Shown here piece after piece: positions 1 through 11,830 of a stretch of 64,000 nt of DNA. Within the stretch, counting starts at the first letter, position 1. Every line of letters starts with the position of its first letter. The notes under the pieces were generated by a model that did no database searches, was not told where the DNA came from, and was given only the letters and a program-made list of their open reading frames with translations. Origin of the DNA: Zantedeschia hybrid cultivar (lineage: Eukaryota; Streptophyta; Magnoliopsida; Alismatales; Araceae); NCBI GenBank assembly GCA_030544215.1, contig JARZZO010000009.1, positions 53,501,129 through 53,565,128 of the forward strand, read 5' to 3'. The position numbers and the translations under genes were made by a program.

Positions 1-423
1 ACTTAACATATATATAATTATGAAAAATGATATATTTGTAAATTTTTAAAAAATATAAATACAATTATGAAAATTTTATGTTTTATGATGTAATAGATGA
101 TTTTTATAAGGTCTTAAGTGAAATTTTTATGGTTTCTTGATACGTCCTCAAATCACTAAAAAATTAAATTCGGTGAAAAAGTGTTGAATAAAGGTATAAA
201 GTTAATTATAAAATAATATAGAACTAAAATATAAAAGTACAAATTATTGGTGAAGGATAAAGATACAAATAAGGATACCGGTATAGTAAAGGATAAGGAA
301 AGTGGTAATGTTTCTTAACCCTTAAGAAATTCTCATGCCACCTCACTAGACACATGTCCTAAATTCAAGCAAAGTCCATCTTAAAAGGGGCACATGTCCC
401 CATCTTAAAGCTAGCCCATCTCC

Positions 424-431
424 TATAAATA
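424..431 (+). promoter_or_regulatory. TATA box of element H 5' LTR
   Basis: TATAAATA lies after a conserved CATCTCC stretch. The right LTR has the same box at 6837-6844. This is a plausible core promoter for the retrotransposon transcript; activity is inferred. Confidence 0.55.
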
Positions 432-485
432 AGAGGGTGGTCCTCCCATTCCATTCCCATCCCCTCCTTCTCCTCCACGCCAAGG

Positions 486-552
486 TGAGAGAGAAAGAGA
501 GGAAGAGAGAAAGAGAGAAAAAGAGAAAGAGAGAGAGATTTAGAGAGAGAAC
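486..552 (+). repeat. GA-rich low-complexity tract in the LTR of H
   Basis: An imperfect GA/GAAA run of about 65 bp lies about 55 bp downstream of the TATA box, probably in the transcribed leader of the LTR. It is missing from the right LTR, so it expanded in one copy or was deleted from the other. Confidence 0.8.
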
Positions 553-1125
553 GGGAGAAGTTCGCGAAGTTCTTCGCACGCATAAGAGGAGGAGGTTCCT
601 GCCGTGCTCAAATGAGTTTTCGATTAAGGCAAGTACGTAGTTCTTTCTCCATAGTTATTTTTCTACCACAAATGTCCTGTTTTAAAATTAGATATTTTGC
701 TACAAACTTAAATATATGCTACTAAGTTAACATTTTGTCAAAATGACATAAGAGCCTATATGAATACCCAACCCATGGCTAAATCCCGTTCCATAAGTCT
801 CCCATATTAAAATCGAATATGCTTATGAACAGTGCCACCTTAGGAGCCCATGCGTCCGAATCATATAAGCATCTTTATGAGGCGGACATTAAGTTAAAAG
901 ACGTATGAAACCCGAGGCAAACAGGTAAAATCCTGGCTACGGTTCTTCCGGTCTAGGTGGGACGGGTAGGTCCCCCTGTTGCGCAGTGGAAGCGCCACTG
1001 GGCAATTGTCTTACCGCTGGTTGCATGTCATGTTAAACCTCCTCATGTTGTGATTTGGATGTATGTCTGTTAAACAAGTGATAAGATTCATGCTATTCCT
1101 ATGTCATATATTTATGATCCATGAT

Positions 1126-1300
1126 CTTTTAACCATGCTATGCTATGCCATGATCTTTTATGCTTATACTCACGTCACGCTATGATGCTATGCCATGAAC
1201 TTTATGCTTATACTCACGCCATGCCATAATGCCATATCATGATCTTGTATGTTTATAATCACGCTATGCCATGATGCTATGCCATGAGCCATGATCTTTA
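1126..1300 (+). repeat. Degenerate tandem tract in H 5' LTR
   Basis: Repeated blocks of roughly 40-60 bp are built from 'catgccatgat', 'cttttatgcttatactcacg' and 'ctatgccatga'. The same tract is present in the right LTR at about 7390-7560, so it belongs to the LTR family. Confidence 0.75.
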
Positions 1301-1763
1301 TGTTAGCTGAAGCTCGCTATGTAATATTCTACCATGACATGATTATATGGTATTATCATGTCTCCTTTTATGTTATATATGATAAACAATGTAGTGGTAT
1401 CATGTGCTTGTTGAGTCGATAAACTCACCCATGCTATTTAACTCCCCTTTCAGGAGAGGACCTTCACAAGGTAGTCGAATAATCCCTACAATCTTAGTTA
1501 AGTTGAGCAGAGCTTGATTTTTGTAAGTCTAGTCCTATGTAAACTTACAAGTTATACTCCGGGACTTGATGTACTGCTATGTATTGTATATGACATTAAT
1601 ATAAAGAGTTTTGTGACTCACGATCGATCGCCTGTTTAAGTACATGCGAAGTGCTCAATCTTAACTACAATACATGTTCGGGTTGTTCCTGCTGTCAATG
1701 GGTCCCTTCGGATCAAAGTATGTTGACATGACTGAACTGCCGATAGGGTGTCGTTACAGTCTG

Positions 1764-1775
1764 TGGTATCAGAGC
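1764..1775 (+). other. Primer-binding site of H (initiator tRNA-Met type)
   Basis: TGGTATCAGAGC lies 5 bases after the LTR end at 1758. It is the usual plant LTR-retrotransposon sequence complementary to the 3' end of initiator tRNA-Met. Confidence 0.85.
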
Positions 1776-1913
1776 AAGGTTAAGGATGAGCACTAAAAGC
1801 ATGTACCACAAGTCCCGGAGTGGTAGAACTAGAAGGCCAGACCTAGCTAAACTCAGACTAACCTATGACTTGTCCTATAGGTCATGGCGACTAACGGATG
1901 AGGGAGGACACAT

Positions 1914-3644
1914 ATGGCCGGAAGGGTCAGTCCAGAGCCCCTGAATGCTATACCTGTTCCTTCACCACCACCCATAGATGTGGGTGCCTTTATGCAGATT
2001 TTCCAAAGATTTCTCCATGCTATCCAACAGCAGCAGAGCTCTTTAGATCAGGGAAGCCAGGTAGGAACCATCACCATAGAGCGGTTTAAGAAGATGGGGC
2101 CGCCTGTCTTTAAGGGGCAGAGTGACCCCCTGATTGTTGAAAGCTGGATTCGGGAGATCGAAAAGATCTTCCGTGCCATCCGTTGCCCATATATCGATAA
2201 AGTAAATCTAGGCAGTTACATGTTACAGGATTGGGCAGACATATGGTGGTTTTCTACACTCCGCACGAAGTTTGCCGGAAGAGAAGGAGAGGTAATGTGG
2301 GAAGAATTTTTGACAGCCTTTAGGACCAAGTTCTTTCCACAACATACTCAAGACAAAATGATGCAGGTGTTTCTGTCCCTGACCCAAGGCACTATGTCAG
2401 TTATGGAGTATGAAGCTCGATTTTCTGAGTTGGCAAAATTCTCACCTCATATGTGCCTTGATGGGCGTTGGAAATTACAACAATTTCTGATGGGGCTAAA
2501 ACCCATATTACGCATCAAACTAGTTGCGTACAAATTTAGTTCTATGGAAGAGGTAGTGGAAGCTGCGTGCAGGCAAGAAGCCGAGCACGAGATTTACTTA
2601 GAAGAATGTAAGGTAGGTCTTAAGACGCAGACATCTTCCTCTATGCCCAAGAAGAGAAAGGTTGAGTTTCTGAAGATGCCAGTAATGACTACTATTCCAT
2701 CCCCTCGAGCTCCCTCTTACCCTCTGTGTCAGAAATGTGGAAAAAGACATGAAGGTATTGAATGTTTGAAAGGATCTGGTCGATGTTTTGGTTGTGGAGA
2801 GACCGAACATATTATGAAGGACTGTCATAAGGTTAGAACCACTCCTATGCGAGCACCAACATTAGTGCATCAAACAGTTCCTACCAAATCACAAACGCCA
2901 GCTCGTGCTTTTACTTTGACTCAGGAAGATATGGTGGTTGTTGAGAACGTCACTGAAGGTATGGTTCTTATAGCCGATACTTATGCTCGAGTTCTTTTTG
3001 ATACTGGTACTATACATTCATTTATTTCAGAAGAATTCATACAATCATTACTTGACAAGATAGATCTAGTTGAAATCCCAGTCCTTATGATTGTTTTCAC
3101 TCCTAAAGGAGTTCTCCAGTCCCAAAGGTGCATTACCTCTCTTAAGGTAGAGATCGAAGGTAGGCGACTCTTCACTCAATTATATGTGCTTAAGATGAAA
3201 GACTTTGATGTCATTCTAGGGATGGATTGGCTAGAACAGCACCATGTTATGCTTGATTGTCGAAGGAAAAATATTCTTTTTAGAATTCCAGTAAAAGAAG
3301 AGTTCTCTTTTAAGCTCCCCAAACTTAGAAAACAAATCATCTCAATACTTAAAGCACGACGCTGCATTGATAAAGGCTGTTCAGCTTACTTAGTCAACGT
3401 AGTTCTTATCCCAAAAGAAAAGAAAACCCTCTCTATCTCTAACATTGAAGTAGTTAGAGAATATCCATATATCTTTGCAGATGAATTTCCAGGTCCGCCG
3501 CCAATAAGGAAGATCGAATTTTCAGTTGAGCTTCTCCCATGCATAGTACCCATCTCTAAGATTCCTTATCATATGACACCTGCTGAGTTGGCAGAATTAA
3601 AGAAGCAATTAAGAATTATTAGACAAGGGGTTTATTCGCCCTAG
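1914..3644 (+). pseudogene. Gag-protease part of H polyprotein
   Basis: A 576-residue open frame starts at an ATG. It holds a retrotransposon gag region (WIREIEKIF at about residue 80, then a WW motif and a SVMEYEARFSELAKF motif), a CCHC-like knuckle from residue 291 (CFGCGETEHIMKDC, spacing C-X2-C-X4-H-X4-C), and an aspartic protease core with DTG at about residue 363 followed by an ILGMDWL motif. The frame runs into the start of RT (FPGPPPIRKIEF, PYHMTPAELAELKKQL) and stops at 3642-3644 near the usual 'KGFIRPS' segment, so the polyprotein is broken there. Gag and protease normally package and process the element RNA in cytoplasmic particles. This segment is unusually well kept next to the wrecked pol. 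Confidence 0.88.
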
Positions 3645-6246
3645 TGTGTCTCCATAGGGTGCTCCTGTTTTATTTTTAGGAAGAAGGATGGATCTTTGCT
3701 GCTCCGTGTAGATTATCGAAAGTTGAATCATGTTACTATCAAGAATCGGTATCCACTGCCGCGAATTGATGATCTGTTTGATCAATTACAAGGTGCCACT
3801 GTATTTTCAAAGATAGATCTTCGATCAGGATATCATCAATTAATGATTAAAAAAGAAGATATTCCCAAAACAACATTTAGAATCAGGTACATGTACTATG
3901 AATTTCTAGTCATGCCTTTTAGTTTAACTAATGTCCCTGTAGCTTTTATGGATTCAATGAACTAGGTATTCAAACCGTACTTGAATTATTTTGTAGTAGT
4001 ATTTATAGATGATGTCCTGATATATTCTCCTACTGAGGAAGCACACAAGGAACACCTGAAGATTATTTCGGAAACTCTCAGAACTCACAAACTATATGCC
4101 AAATTCAGCAAATGTGAGTTCTGGTTACAACAAATTCAATTCTTTAGCCATATTATTTTTAAAGAAGGTGTAGCTGTTGATCCAGGCAAGATTCAAGCTA
4201 TACTTAATTACGAAGCACCCAAGACTCCAACTAAAGTTCGGAGTTTTTTAGGTCGAGCTGAATACTACCAACGTTTTATAGAAGGGTTCGCTACTTTAGC
4301 AGTCCCTTTTACTAAGCTAACCCGGAAAGGGGTAAGATTTTTGTGGACAGAAGAATGTGAAAGGAGTTTTTAGGAGCTAAATAAAAGATTAACTATAGCT
4401 CCAGTCCTTGCCCTGCCTAGTGGAACTGAAGGTTTTATCATATATACTGATGCCTCAAGACAAGGTATCGGATGTGTGCTTATGTAGCATGGTAAGGTAA
4501 TTGCTTTTGCATCCTGCCAACTAAAGGATCATGAGTTAAATTATCCCACCCATGATCTTGAATTAGCAACAGTAGTTCATGCACTCAAAATATGGAGGCA
4601 TTATTTATATGGAGTGGAATTTCAAGTCTTCATAGATTACCAGAGCCTTAAATATATTTTTTCTCAGAAAGAGCTCAATCTTAGACAAAGGCGTTAGGTA
4701 GAATTACTAAAAGATTATGACTTTGAATTGAATTATCACCCAGACAAGACAAATATTGTGGCCGATGCCCTCAGCAGGAAGTGGCTGATGATGATTAGAG
4801 ATTGGAAGATGATTGAGGAAGTTATTGCCTCTTTATCTCTGCTATCCATCCAATCTGCCATTGTAGAAAATATCTCTAAAGGTCAACAGAATGATCTTAA
4901 GTTGCAAGAACTGACTGATAAGCCCGAATTTAAAACAAATGATCATGGGGTTACATATTTCCAAGATAAATTATGCGTTCAAGAGGACCAAGAATTAAGA
5001 AAGGAACTTTTGATTGAAGCCCATAGGTCAAGGTTCACTATTCATCCTGGAAGTACTAAGATGTTCTAAGATATAAAGCGTACCTTCTGTTGACCAGGTA
5101 TGAAGAAAGATACTGCTGATTTTGTTTCTAAATGCCTAGTCTATCAACAGGTTAAGGCAGAACATCAAAAACCCTCTGGACTACTCAAAAGATAGAAATT
5201 CCGAAATGAAAATGGGAACATATCACTATGGACTTTATCGTGGGTCTACCCCGATCAGCACGTGAACATGATGCCATCTGGGTAATCATGGATAGATTCA
5301 CAAAATCTGCCTATTTCTTGCCAATTAAGATTAAACAATCAGTAGAAAGTTTGATCAAGCTATACATTGACAACATCATTAAGTTGCATGGGATTCCCAA
5401 GTCACTTATTTATGACAAAGACTTTAGATTCACCTCCAGAATATGGAAGAGTCTCTAGGAAGCTTTAGGCGCTCAATTAAAGTTTAGTACTGCCTTTCAT
5501 CCTCAGACTGACGGTCAGTTAGAAAGAACTATCAAGACTTTAGAAGATATGCTGAGAGCATGTAGTCTGGACTGTAAAGGAGATTGGGATAAAAACTTAT
5601 CGTTGGTCGAGTTTGCCTATAATAATAGCTTCCATGCCTGTATTAAAATGGCTCCTTTTGAAGCTCTTTATGGGAGGCCCTGCAGATCACCTGTATGTTG
5701 GAAAGAGTCCGGAGAGACAACTGATAGGACCAGACATTGTACATGGCAGCACATAGAACATTCAACTTATCCATCAAACGTTGATAGTTGCACAAAATCG
5801 ATAAAAGAGTAATGCCGATCAAAAGAGAAAGGATGTTTCTTTTGAAGTCGGGGACTATGTTTTTCTGAAAGTTTCCTCATCAAAAGGAGTTGTTAGATTC
5901 GGAAAGCGAAGCAAGCTGGCACCCCGCTATATTGGTCCATTTGAAATCCTGCAGAAAGTTGGAGATGCAGCTTACCAGCTAGCCTTACCACCTGCCCTGG
6001 AAAGAGTTCACAACATCTTCCATGTCTCCATACTCAAGAAACATCTTCATGACCCATCTCATGTCATAGATTATGGTGAGCTCTAGATTCAGCCAAATTT
6101 GAGTTATAAAGAACAGCCAAGACAAAGGAGCTTAGAAATAAGAAAATTCTCTTGGTAAAAATCTTATGGGTAAATCAATCAAAATAGGAAGTTACATGGG
6201 AAATGGAAGAAGAAATGAGGATAAAGTATCTGCATCTTTTCGGTAA
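3645..6246 (+). pseudogene. RT-RNase H-integrase remnant of H
   Basis: Conserved pol blocks follow in order. RT motifs (KKDGSL, YPLPRIDDLFDQLQ, FSKIDLRSGYHQL) lie at about 3685-3850, and the catalytic block FIDDVLIYS at about 4005-4030. RNase H blocks (HDLELATVV, YHPDKTNIVADALSRK) lie at about 4550-4780. Integrase blocks (WVIMDRFTKSAYFLP, KLHGIPKSL, FAYNNSFHACIKMAPFEALYGRPCRSP) lie at about 5280-5700. A weak chromodomain-like tail (VTWEMEEEMR) lies near 6200. Stops interrupt at about 3963, 4371, 4484, 4696 and 5067, among others, and frameshifts occur near 3650 and in the integrase. The order Gag-PR-RT-RH-IN is diagnostic of Ty3/gypsy. Confidence 0.88.
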
Positions 6247-6307
6247 GATCCTCACTATACTCATGCAATTTATTTAGTCGGATTTAAAATTCGAGGATGA
6301 ATTTTGT

Positions 6308-6322
6308 TTAAAGAGGAGATGA
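6308..6322 (+). other. Polypurine tract of H
   Basis: A purine-rich run ending agaggagatga directly precedes the TGTAAGAAC start of the 3' LTR. It is the expected plus-strand priming site. Confidence 0.65.
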
Positions 6323-8025
6323 TGTAAGAACTCACAAATAAATTATACCTATATGAAAAATTTACTTATAATTTTAGGAACTTTATGGTACAATTAGATG
6401 CTAATAAGTTTTACCCAACATATACATAATTATGAAAAATGGTATATTTGTAAATACTTAAAAAATATAAATACAATTATGAAAAATTCATGTCTTATGA
6501 TGCAATAGATAATTTTTATAGGGTCATAAATGAAATTTTTACGGTTTCTTGATGCGCCCTCAAATCGCTAAAAAGAGATAAATTCGGTGAATAAGTGTTG
6601 AATAAGGGTATAAAGTTAATTATAGAAAAATAAAGAACTAAAATATAAAGTACAGGTTATTGGTAAAAGATAAGGATACAAATAAAGATACTAGTATGGT
6701 AAAGAATAAGAAAAGTGATAAGATTTCTTAGCCCTTAAGAAACCCCCATGCCACCTCACTAGATATATACCCTAAATCCAAGCAAAGTCTATCCTAAAAG
6801 GGACACATGTCCCCATCTTAAAGCTAGCCCATCTCCTATAAATAGGATGGTGGTCCTCCCATTCCATCCCCATCCCCTCCTTCTTGTCTAGTTAAAGGCA
6901 AGTACATGGTCCTTTCTCCATAGTTATTTTTTTACCACAAATGTCCTGTTTCCAAATTATATATTTTCCTACAAACTAAGTATATGCTACTAAGTTAACA
7001 TTTTCTCAAAATGACATAAGAGTCTATATGAACACCCAACCCATGCCTAAACCCCGTTTTATAAGTCTCCGATGTTAAAATCAAACATGCTTACGGATAG
7101 TGCCACCTTAGGAGTCTATGCGTCTGAATCATACACGCATCCTTATGAGGCGAACATTAAGTTAAAAGACACATGAAACCCGAGGCAAATGTGTAAAATC
7201 TTGGCTATGGTTCACCTGGTCCAAGTGGGACGGGGGGTTCCCCCTGCTGCGCAGTGAAAGCACGAGCATTTGCCTTACCGTTGGCTGCATGTCATGTTAA
7301 ACCTCCTCATGTTGTGGTTTGGATGCATGTCCGTTAAACAAGTGATAAGATTCATGCTATTCCTATGCCATATATTTATGATCCATGATCTTTTAACCAT
7401 GCCATACTACGCCATGATCTTTTATGCTTATACTTACGTCACGCCATGATGCTATGCCATGAACTTTATGTTTATACTCACGCCATTCCATGATGCCATG
7501 CCATGATCTTGTATGTTTATACTCATGCTTTGCCATAATGCTATGCCATGAGCCATGATCCTTATGTTAGCTGAAGCTTGCTATGTTACATGCTACCATA
7601 ACATGATTATATGGTATTATCATGTCTCTTTTTATGTTTATATATGGTAAACCATGTAGTGGTATCATGTGCTTACTGAGTCGATAAACTCACCCATGCT
7701 ATTTAACCCCCCTATCAGGAGAGGACCTCCATAAGGCAGTCGAAGAATCCCTACGGTCTTAGTTAAGTTGAGTAGAGCTTGGTTTTTGTAAGTCCAGTTC
7801 CTATGTAAACTTACAAGTTGTACCCCTGGATATAATGTACTACTATGTATTGTATATGACATCAATATAAAGAGTTTTGTGACTCACGATTGATTGCCTG
7901 TTTATATACAAGCGAAGTGCTCAACCTTAAGTACAATACATGTTCGGATTGTTCCCGCTGTCAATGGGTCCCTTCGGATCGAAGTACGTTGACATGAGCG
8001 AACCGGTCGACAGGGGGTCGTTACA
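6323..8025 (+). repeat. 3' LTR of element H
   Basis: The 1703-bp LTR begins TGTAAGAACTCAC and ends GTCGTTACA. It matches 1-1758 apart from substitutions, small indels and the missing segment of about 144 bp near the GA tract. It has a TATA box at 6837-6844. Confidence 0.9.
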
Positions 8026-8159
8026 ATCTATGGTTTCAGATCCTCAATCTGCGTGGCCATCTTTGTCTGAGTGAGCTCTTGGTGGATGGGAACTGGGCCT
8101 TCCTCGATAATTGGGCCGGCCTATGGGCCATCTGGGTTGAGTGAGATTTTCTCCCTTCA
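8026..8159 (-). repeat. 3' LTR remnant of element G
   Basis: This aligns with about 48060-48195; shared blocks include 'gatgggaactg', 'gggccggcc' and 'gattttctcccttca'. On the minus strand it begins TGAAGGGAG. The rest of this LTR should lie left of H, outside the window. The first 15 bases can also be read as a decayed primer-binding region of H, so the exact left limit is uncertain. Confidence 0.7.
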
Positions 8160-8176
8160 CTTGTCCCCCACTCCAT
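8160..8176 (-). other. Polypurine tract of G
   Basis: On the minus strand, ggagtgggggacaag directly precedes the TGAAGGGAG start of the 3' LTR, as expected of an LTR retrotransposon. Confidence 0.6.
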
Positions 8177-8779
8177 GGCGCGTAGCTCGCGTCAAGGAGT
8201 AGGAGCCTAAAATACCTACTGACGTAAGCTCGAATGGTTGTTTGACCGTCGCCGTGAATAAGAAAGGTTAGGGCGGCGATAACGTTTAGATTTTGAAGAG
8301 CCACCGAGCATTGTGCGAGGTTCGGAATATTTCGAAATGATGGGCACACTTTCCTCATGGGAAGTGCCAGTTCGCTTTTCTCCTTACTGACACGCCCGTT
8401 CAATGACCTTGGACTCCGTACGTCGCTTCCAATCGGGCTTCTCGCGTCATTTTAGATAATCGTGTTCTCCCGCACAGCCCGTCGCTTCATCATACGGGAG
8501 GTGTCTTCCTCGGGAAATGTTGCGTCGCCATTGTCTCAAGACCAGGGGCTACAAGAGGTACGGCAGAGGTCTGCTAAGGGATTTCGACATCGCTGACCAT
8601 CCTCTATCCTCTGCCCCCCTTGCCGCGTAGCCCTATGTTGTTGGTTAGAGTGGAAGTTTTTGGGAGTTCCTTGCGTCCTTCTCATCGCGATGGTGCACCG
8701 AGCTTTGAGGGACATGAGGTACGCTGAGTTGGTGGAAGAAGAGCATCGGGCACTGGAGCCTTGTCAAGTCTTTGGAGAG
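8177..8779. other. 3' region of G without recognisable gene
   Basis: This is moderately GC-rich sequence between the purine tract and the recognisable part of the opposite-strand ORF. A short open stretch (8660-8944) overlaps its right end, but I recognise no domain before about 8780. Confidence 0.4.
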
Positions 8780-11475
8780 CTCTTGGCAACTATGCGGGAC
8801 ATCTACCAGGACCCTCCCCCACCTCCCTCTGGAGGTGCTCCTTCATGGTTTATGAGGCCATGTTCGAGGATGGGTTCCATCTTCCACTCCCCCCTTTTGC
8901 TATCTAACTGTTGGAGTGGCTTCAGGTTGCCCCAGCTCAGCTGATGCCTAATGCATAGAGGTTGGCGTTCACAGTCGCTGTACTGGCCCGAGACAAGGGG
9001 CACCCAGCACCAACAACGAAAATGTTTCTGAACTTGTATAAACCTATAGGGGGACCAAGCTTCTGAATAGGGGATTCATGAACTTCCGGACGCACGACAA
9101 GAAGTCCATCTCGCTCGAAAAGTTCTCAAGTGTCAAGTCTTGGAAGAAGACCTTCTTCTGGGTGGTGGAGCAGCTCACAGGGTGGTGACCTTTCTCGGTC
9201 ACGTTCTGGGATCTTTCTTTTAAGGGCTCTGTCAATGAACAACCCTTGCCGCTGTCGGCCGATGACTAGAACGTGGTGGATGCCGTACTAGGGGGCGAGG
9301 CTCTTGATGCTGGCACGTTGGTCAACGAGGAGGCCCTGCAGCAGGTGGGCCTATCTAGAATTGTCATTCCCCACGCAATTGCTTAGAGTTCCTTCTTCAG
9401 TTTCTCCTTTCTTTTTCTTCATTGCATCAGATTCTCGGGTATTGAGGGAGGTATTTCTTGCTGGCAGTGGCAGCTCATCTTGGTCGCATGGGCAGCAGAG
9501 GGCCTATCGCTGCAAGCATTCCCCTTGGGACAGCCCTCAATCCGGAGCTCCGATAGATGCTACCTGTCGTCGTCGCCTCTCCCTGGTCGGGTGTCCGTGA
9601 GTACATCCCCCCAGACATCTTGAGGAGGGAGAAGAAGAAGGCCATTGCAGGCGGCTCTTGGACTGGATTGTCATAGCTTTGCTGGGTACAAGGTGGTTAT
9701 TCACATGGATCCCAGACCAGGGCAGAGCTAGTGGTTCAAGCGAAAGATACGTCCTTCGGTGGCCGTGGCCACGGCTTTTGCAATGCCCCCTTCTGGGCCC
9801 TTAGGAAGGACCAGGGGAAAAAAGCGGGATGTGGGAGACCGAGAGGAGGAGGAGGATGAATTGGTGGCATCTTTTGTTATGACGGCGGCACCAAAGAGGG
9901 AGATGAGGAGGAGGCGTCTTCGGCTATGGTAGCCACACTGGGGAAGACGAGTCAGGGGCCTTTGTAGCGGGGGCCGGCGAAAGCGAGGAGGAAAAGAAGA
10001 TGAAGAGGAGGAGATTGTCCTCTCCCCGCGGCGTTGGCTGAGGAAAGGGCCACACCCTTTGATTGGGCCGCCTGGGGCAGGTAGTGATGGTAGAGACAGT
10101 GGTGATGTCTTCACGGTTTCCCCTAATGGGGGCTTAGGCCGACAAGGGTCGGCTCTGGCTCAGCAGGCGGGCTCTACAGCCCCTGATTTAGTAGCAGTAG
10201 TCGAAGCATTGGGGGGGTGGACCCAATCCCTTAGGCAGGGTGGCCCTTCGGCTAAGGCCGTCAGACATCCTTTGAACGGGGGTGAAGATGGCCGAGCTAG
10301 CAGTGGCAGCGACGTGGGGGTCGTCGTCGCAAGCTCTATTGGGGACAACCCCATCGAAGGTCCCATCTCCCTTGGAGCAAAATGGGAGCGGGTCGAGTCG
10401 TAGGATTCTCCTCCCACGAAGCACCATCATCAAGAGGTGCCTCGCCTTCCCTTCGTCATCCCGTCTAAAGGGGTGATACTAGTGGCGTCCTCCATGGAAG
10501 CTTCTTCGGCGTGCGAAGGATCGCCAGAGCTCACGGCCGAGGTGCTAAGCGACATTGCCTGGTTGGAGGTAGGGGCGTTCAGACGTCCGATTCTCCTAGG
10601 CCTACCCATCAGGGAGGGGCAGAGACGGGTGCCGCGGGAGAGCTAGTAGTGGCAGCAATGGGAGAGCAGGAGCTGCCACAAAGCAGAGGTGTGGGGGAAA
10701 CATCCCTCGAACGGGCCAATGCCTGGCCAGCTTCGGACGCCGGCCTCCCCTTAGGCAGGCCCCAAGATGTCTAGGACATCAGGGGCAATCTCCAATCCGG
10801 CCTGGCGAAGGAGATCCAGGATTGACGTCAGCGGGGGAGGGGGAAACACTCAAGGTGATCCTCTAGCGGGTCGGCGATGGTACCTCAGTTGCTAGTGGCA
10901 TTGTGTCCCTTGAGGTCCTCAGGTAGCTCCGCTTCCCATTTGACGACTGCGCTCTATGGGCCATGACTTCCACCGGTCTCCTGAGGGATGTGGTGTCTAT
11001 TGCGCTGCGAGTGGGCCTCTACGCCGCGGTCCTCTCGGACCATTGGCGTTTGGAGTCCAGGCTAGCCTCGTCTGTGTTCACGCTACTTCGTGAGCTGAGC
11101 AGAAAGCGTCGGTCAGATGCAACAAAGATGGAGAGGCTTCAGTGAGAGTTGAGGACCTTTGAAGAACGGGCCGCAATGGCGGTGAGGAAACTAGAGCCGT
11201 CAGTGTAGAGAGGATGGCCGAGCAAGAGGTGATTCGTCAGGAGGGGGTAGCTGCTTATGAGGCTTCCGAAGAGTTTCGACAAGCCTTAGTAGCCTACGTT
11301 GCTGAGGCCAAGAAGCTGATATATGACGATAGTTGGGACGACGGATATCTTGCCGGCTTTTCCAATGTAAAGGCGTGTTTCCATCCGACTGGAGCTTCAT
11401 CGTCCTCAGGGGTGGACCTGTCTCCTCAATCCCTGAGTGGTTGTCCGGTTGGCCGAACATCTCAAGGCCCTTAGC
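8780..11475 (+). pseudogene. Opposite-strand ORF of G, 'putative gypsy-type transposon' (PF04195-like) remnant
   Basis: Fragments in shifting plus-strand frames read as the plant 'putative gypsy type transposon' domain. Near 8850-9030 are FEDGFHLPLPPF, VAPAQLMPNA and TTKMFLNLYKP. Near 9075-9390 are FMNFRTHDKKS, KSWKKTFFWVVEQLTGW, then LPLSADD and EALQQVGLSRIV. The middle (about 9700-10750) is low-complexity and charged. The C-terminal part near 11215-11430 (EASEEFRQALVAYVAEAKKLIYDD, DGYLAGFSNVKACF) fits the helical tail of this family. Stops and frameshifts occur throughout. It runs opposite to the gag-protease of G and lies between the repeat array and the 3' LTR, the position of antisense extra ORFs in some Tat elements. 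Family assignment is from memory of motifs; its function is unknown. Confidence 0.6.
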
Positions 11476-11830
11476 AGGCTTATTGTATTTTGTATTATTA
11501 TTATTATTATTATTATTTTAAAAGGAATATAGATGTAGCTATGGCCCAATCTACTGTACTCTCCTATCTTTAGTAATTAAAGGAGGTTCTTTCTGCATCG
11601 TGTGTGTTTCATCCCCTCTTCCCCCAAACTAAAATAGGCTAAGTTGTACTTGACAACTTAGTCTTGGCGTATGGTTGGGGTTGGTTTTTAAGTGGGCTTA
11701 TGTGGTATGAACGACGCATTACAGTGGAGGGGCGACTGGAGCGTCGCCACGTGCGTCTGATCGCTTCCAAGGGTGGAATGCTCCTTCCTTGCAAGATTTG
11801 TGATTTTGGTTCTAGCTTTGGGTGGTGAAC
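11476..11830. other. Spacer between the opposite-strand ORF and the repeat array of G
   Basis: This holds a short ATT microsatellite (about 11495-11517) and otherwise unremarkable sequence. I see no gene. Confidence 0.5.

Larger units (their letters stand above)
1..1758 (+). repeat. 5' LTR of element H (partial)
   Basis: This aligns with 6413-8025 over its length and ends in gtcgttaca, like the right copy. It contains a TATA box (424-431), a purine-rich stretch at about 486-552 and a degenerate tandem tract built on 'catgccatgat' (about 1126-1300). About 144 bp around 470-625, including the GA-rich stretch, are absent from the right LTR. Confidence 0.9.
1..8025 (+). mobile_element. Element H: degraded Ty3/gypsy chromovirus, 5' end cut by window
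   Basis: The element has two related long LTRs (1-1758 and 6323-8025), a primer-binding site after the first, gag-protease-RT-RNase H-integrase remnants in order on the plus strand, and a purine tract before the second LTR. Base 1 of the window aligns with about base 6413 of the right LTR, so roughly 90 bp of the left LTR lie upstream of the window. The LTRs differ at many positions and the polyprotein carries many stops, so the copy is old and dead. The order gag-PR-RT-RH-IN with a decayed chromodomain-like tail (about 6120-6240) places it with Tekay/Del-type chromoviruses, by inference. It appears to lie in the 3' LTR of element G. Confidence 0.9.

Noticed and set aside
346..640. Several overlapping frames over the GA-rich tract in the LTR of H.
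   Set aside because: They are low-complexity translations of a purine tract.
1764..1775. TGGTATCAGAGC and similar sites considered as parts of tRNA genes.
   Set aside because: They directly follow LTR ends and are primer-binding sites; no cloverleaf can be formed.
1914..6246. Considered whether H or C could be integrated plant pararetrovirus sequence.
   Set aside because: Both have LTRs, primer-binding site, purine tract and integrase, which pararetroviruses lack, and no movement-protein region.
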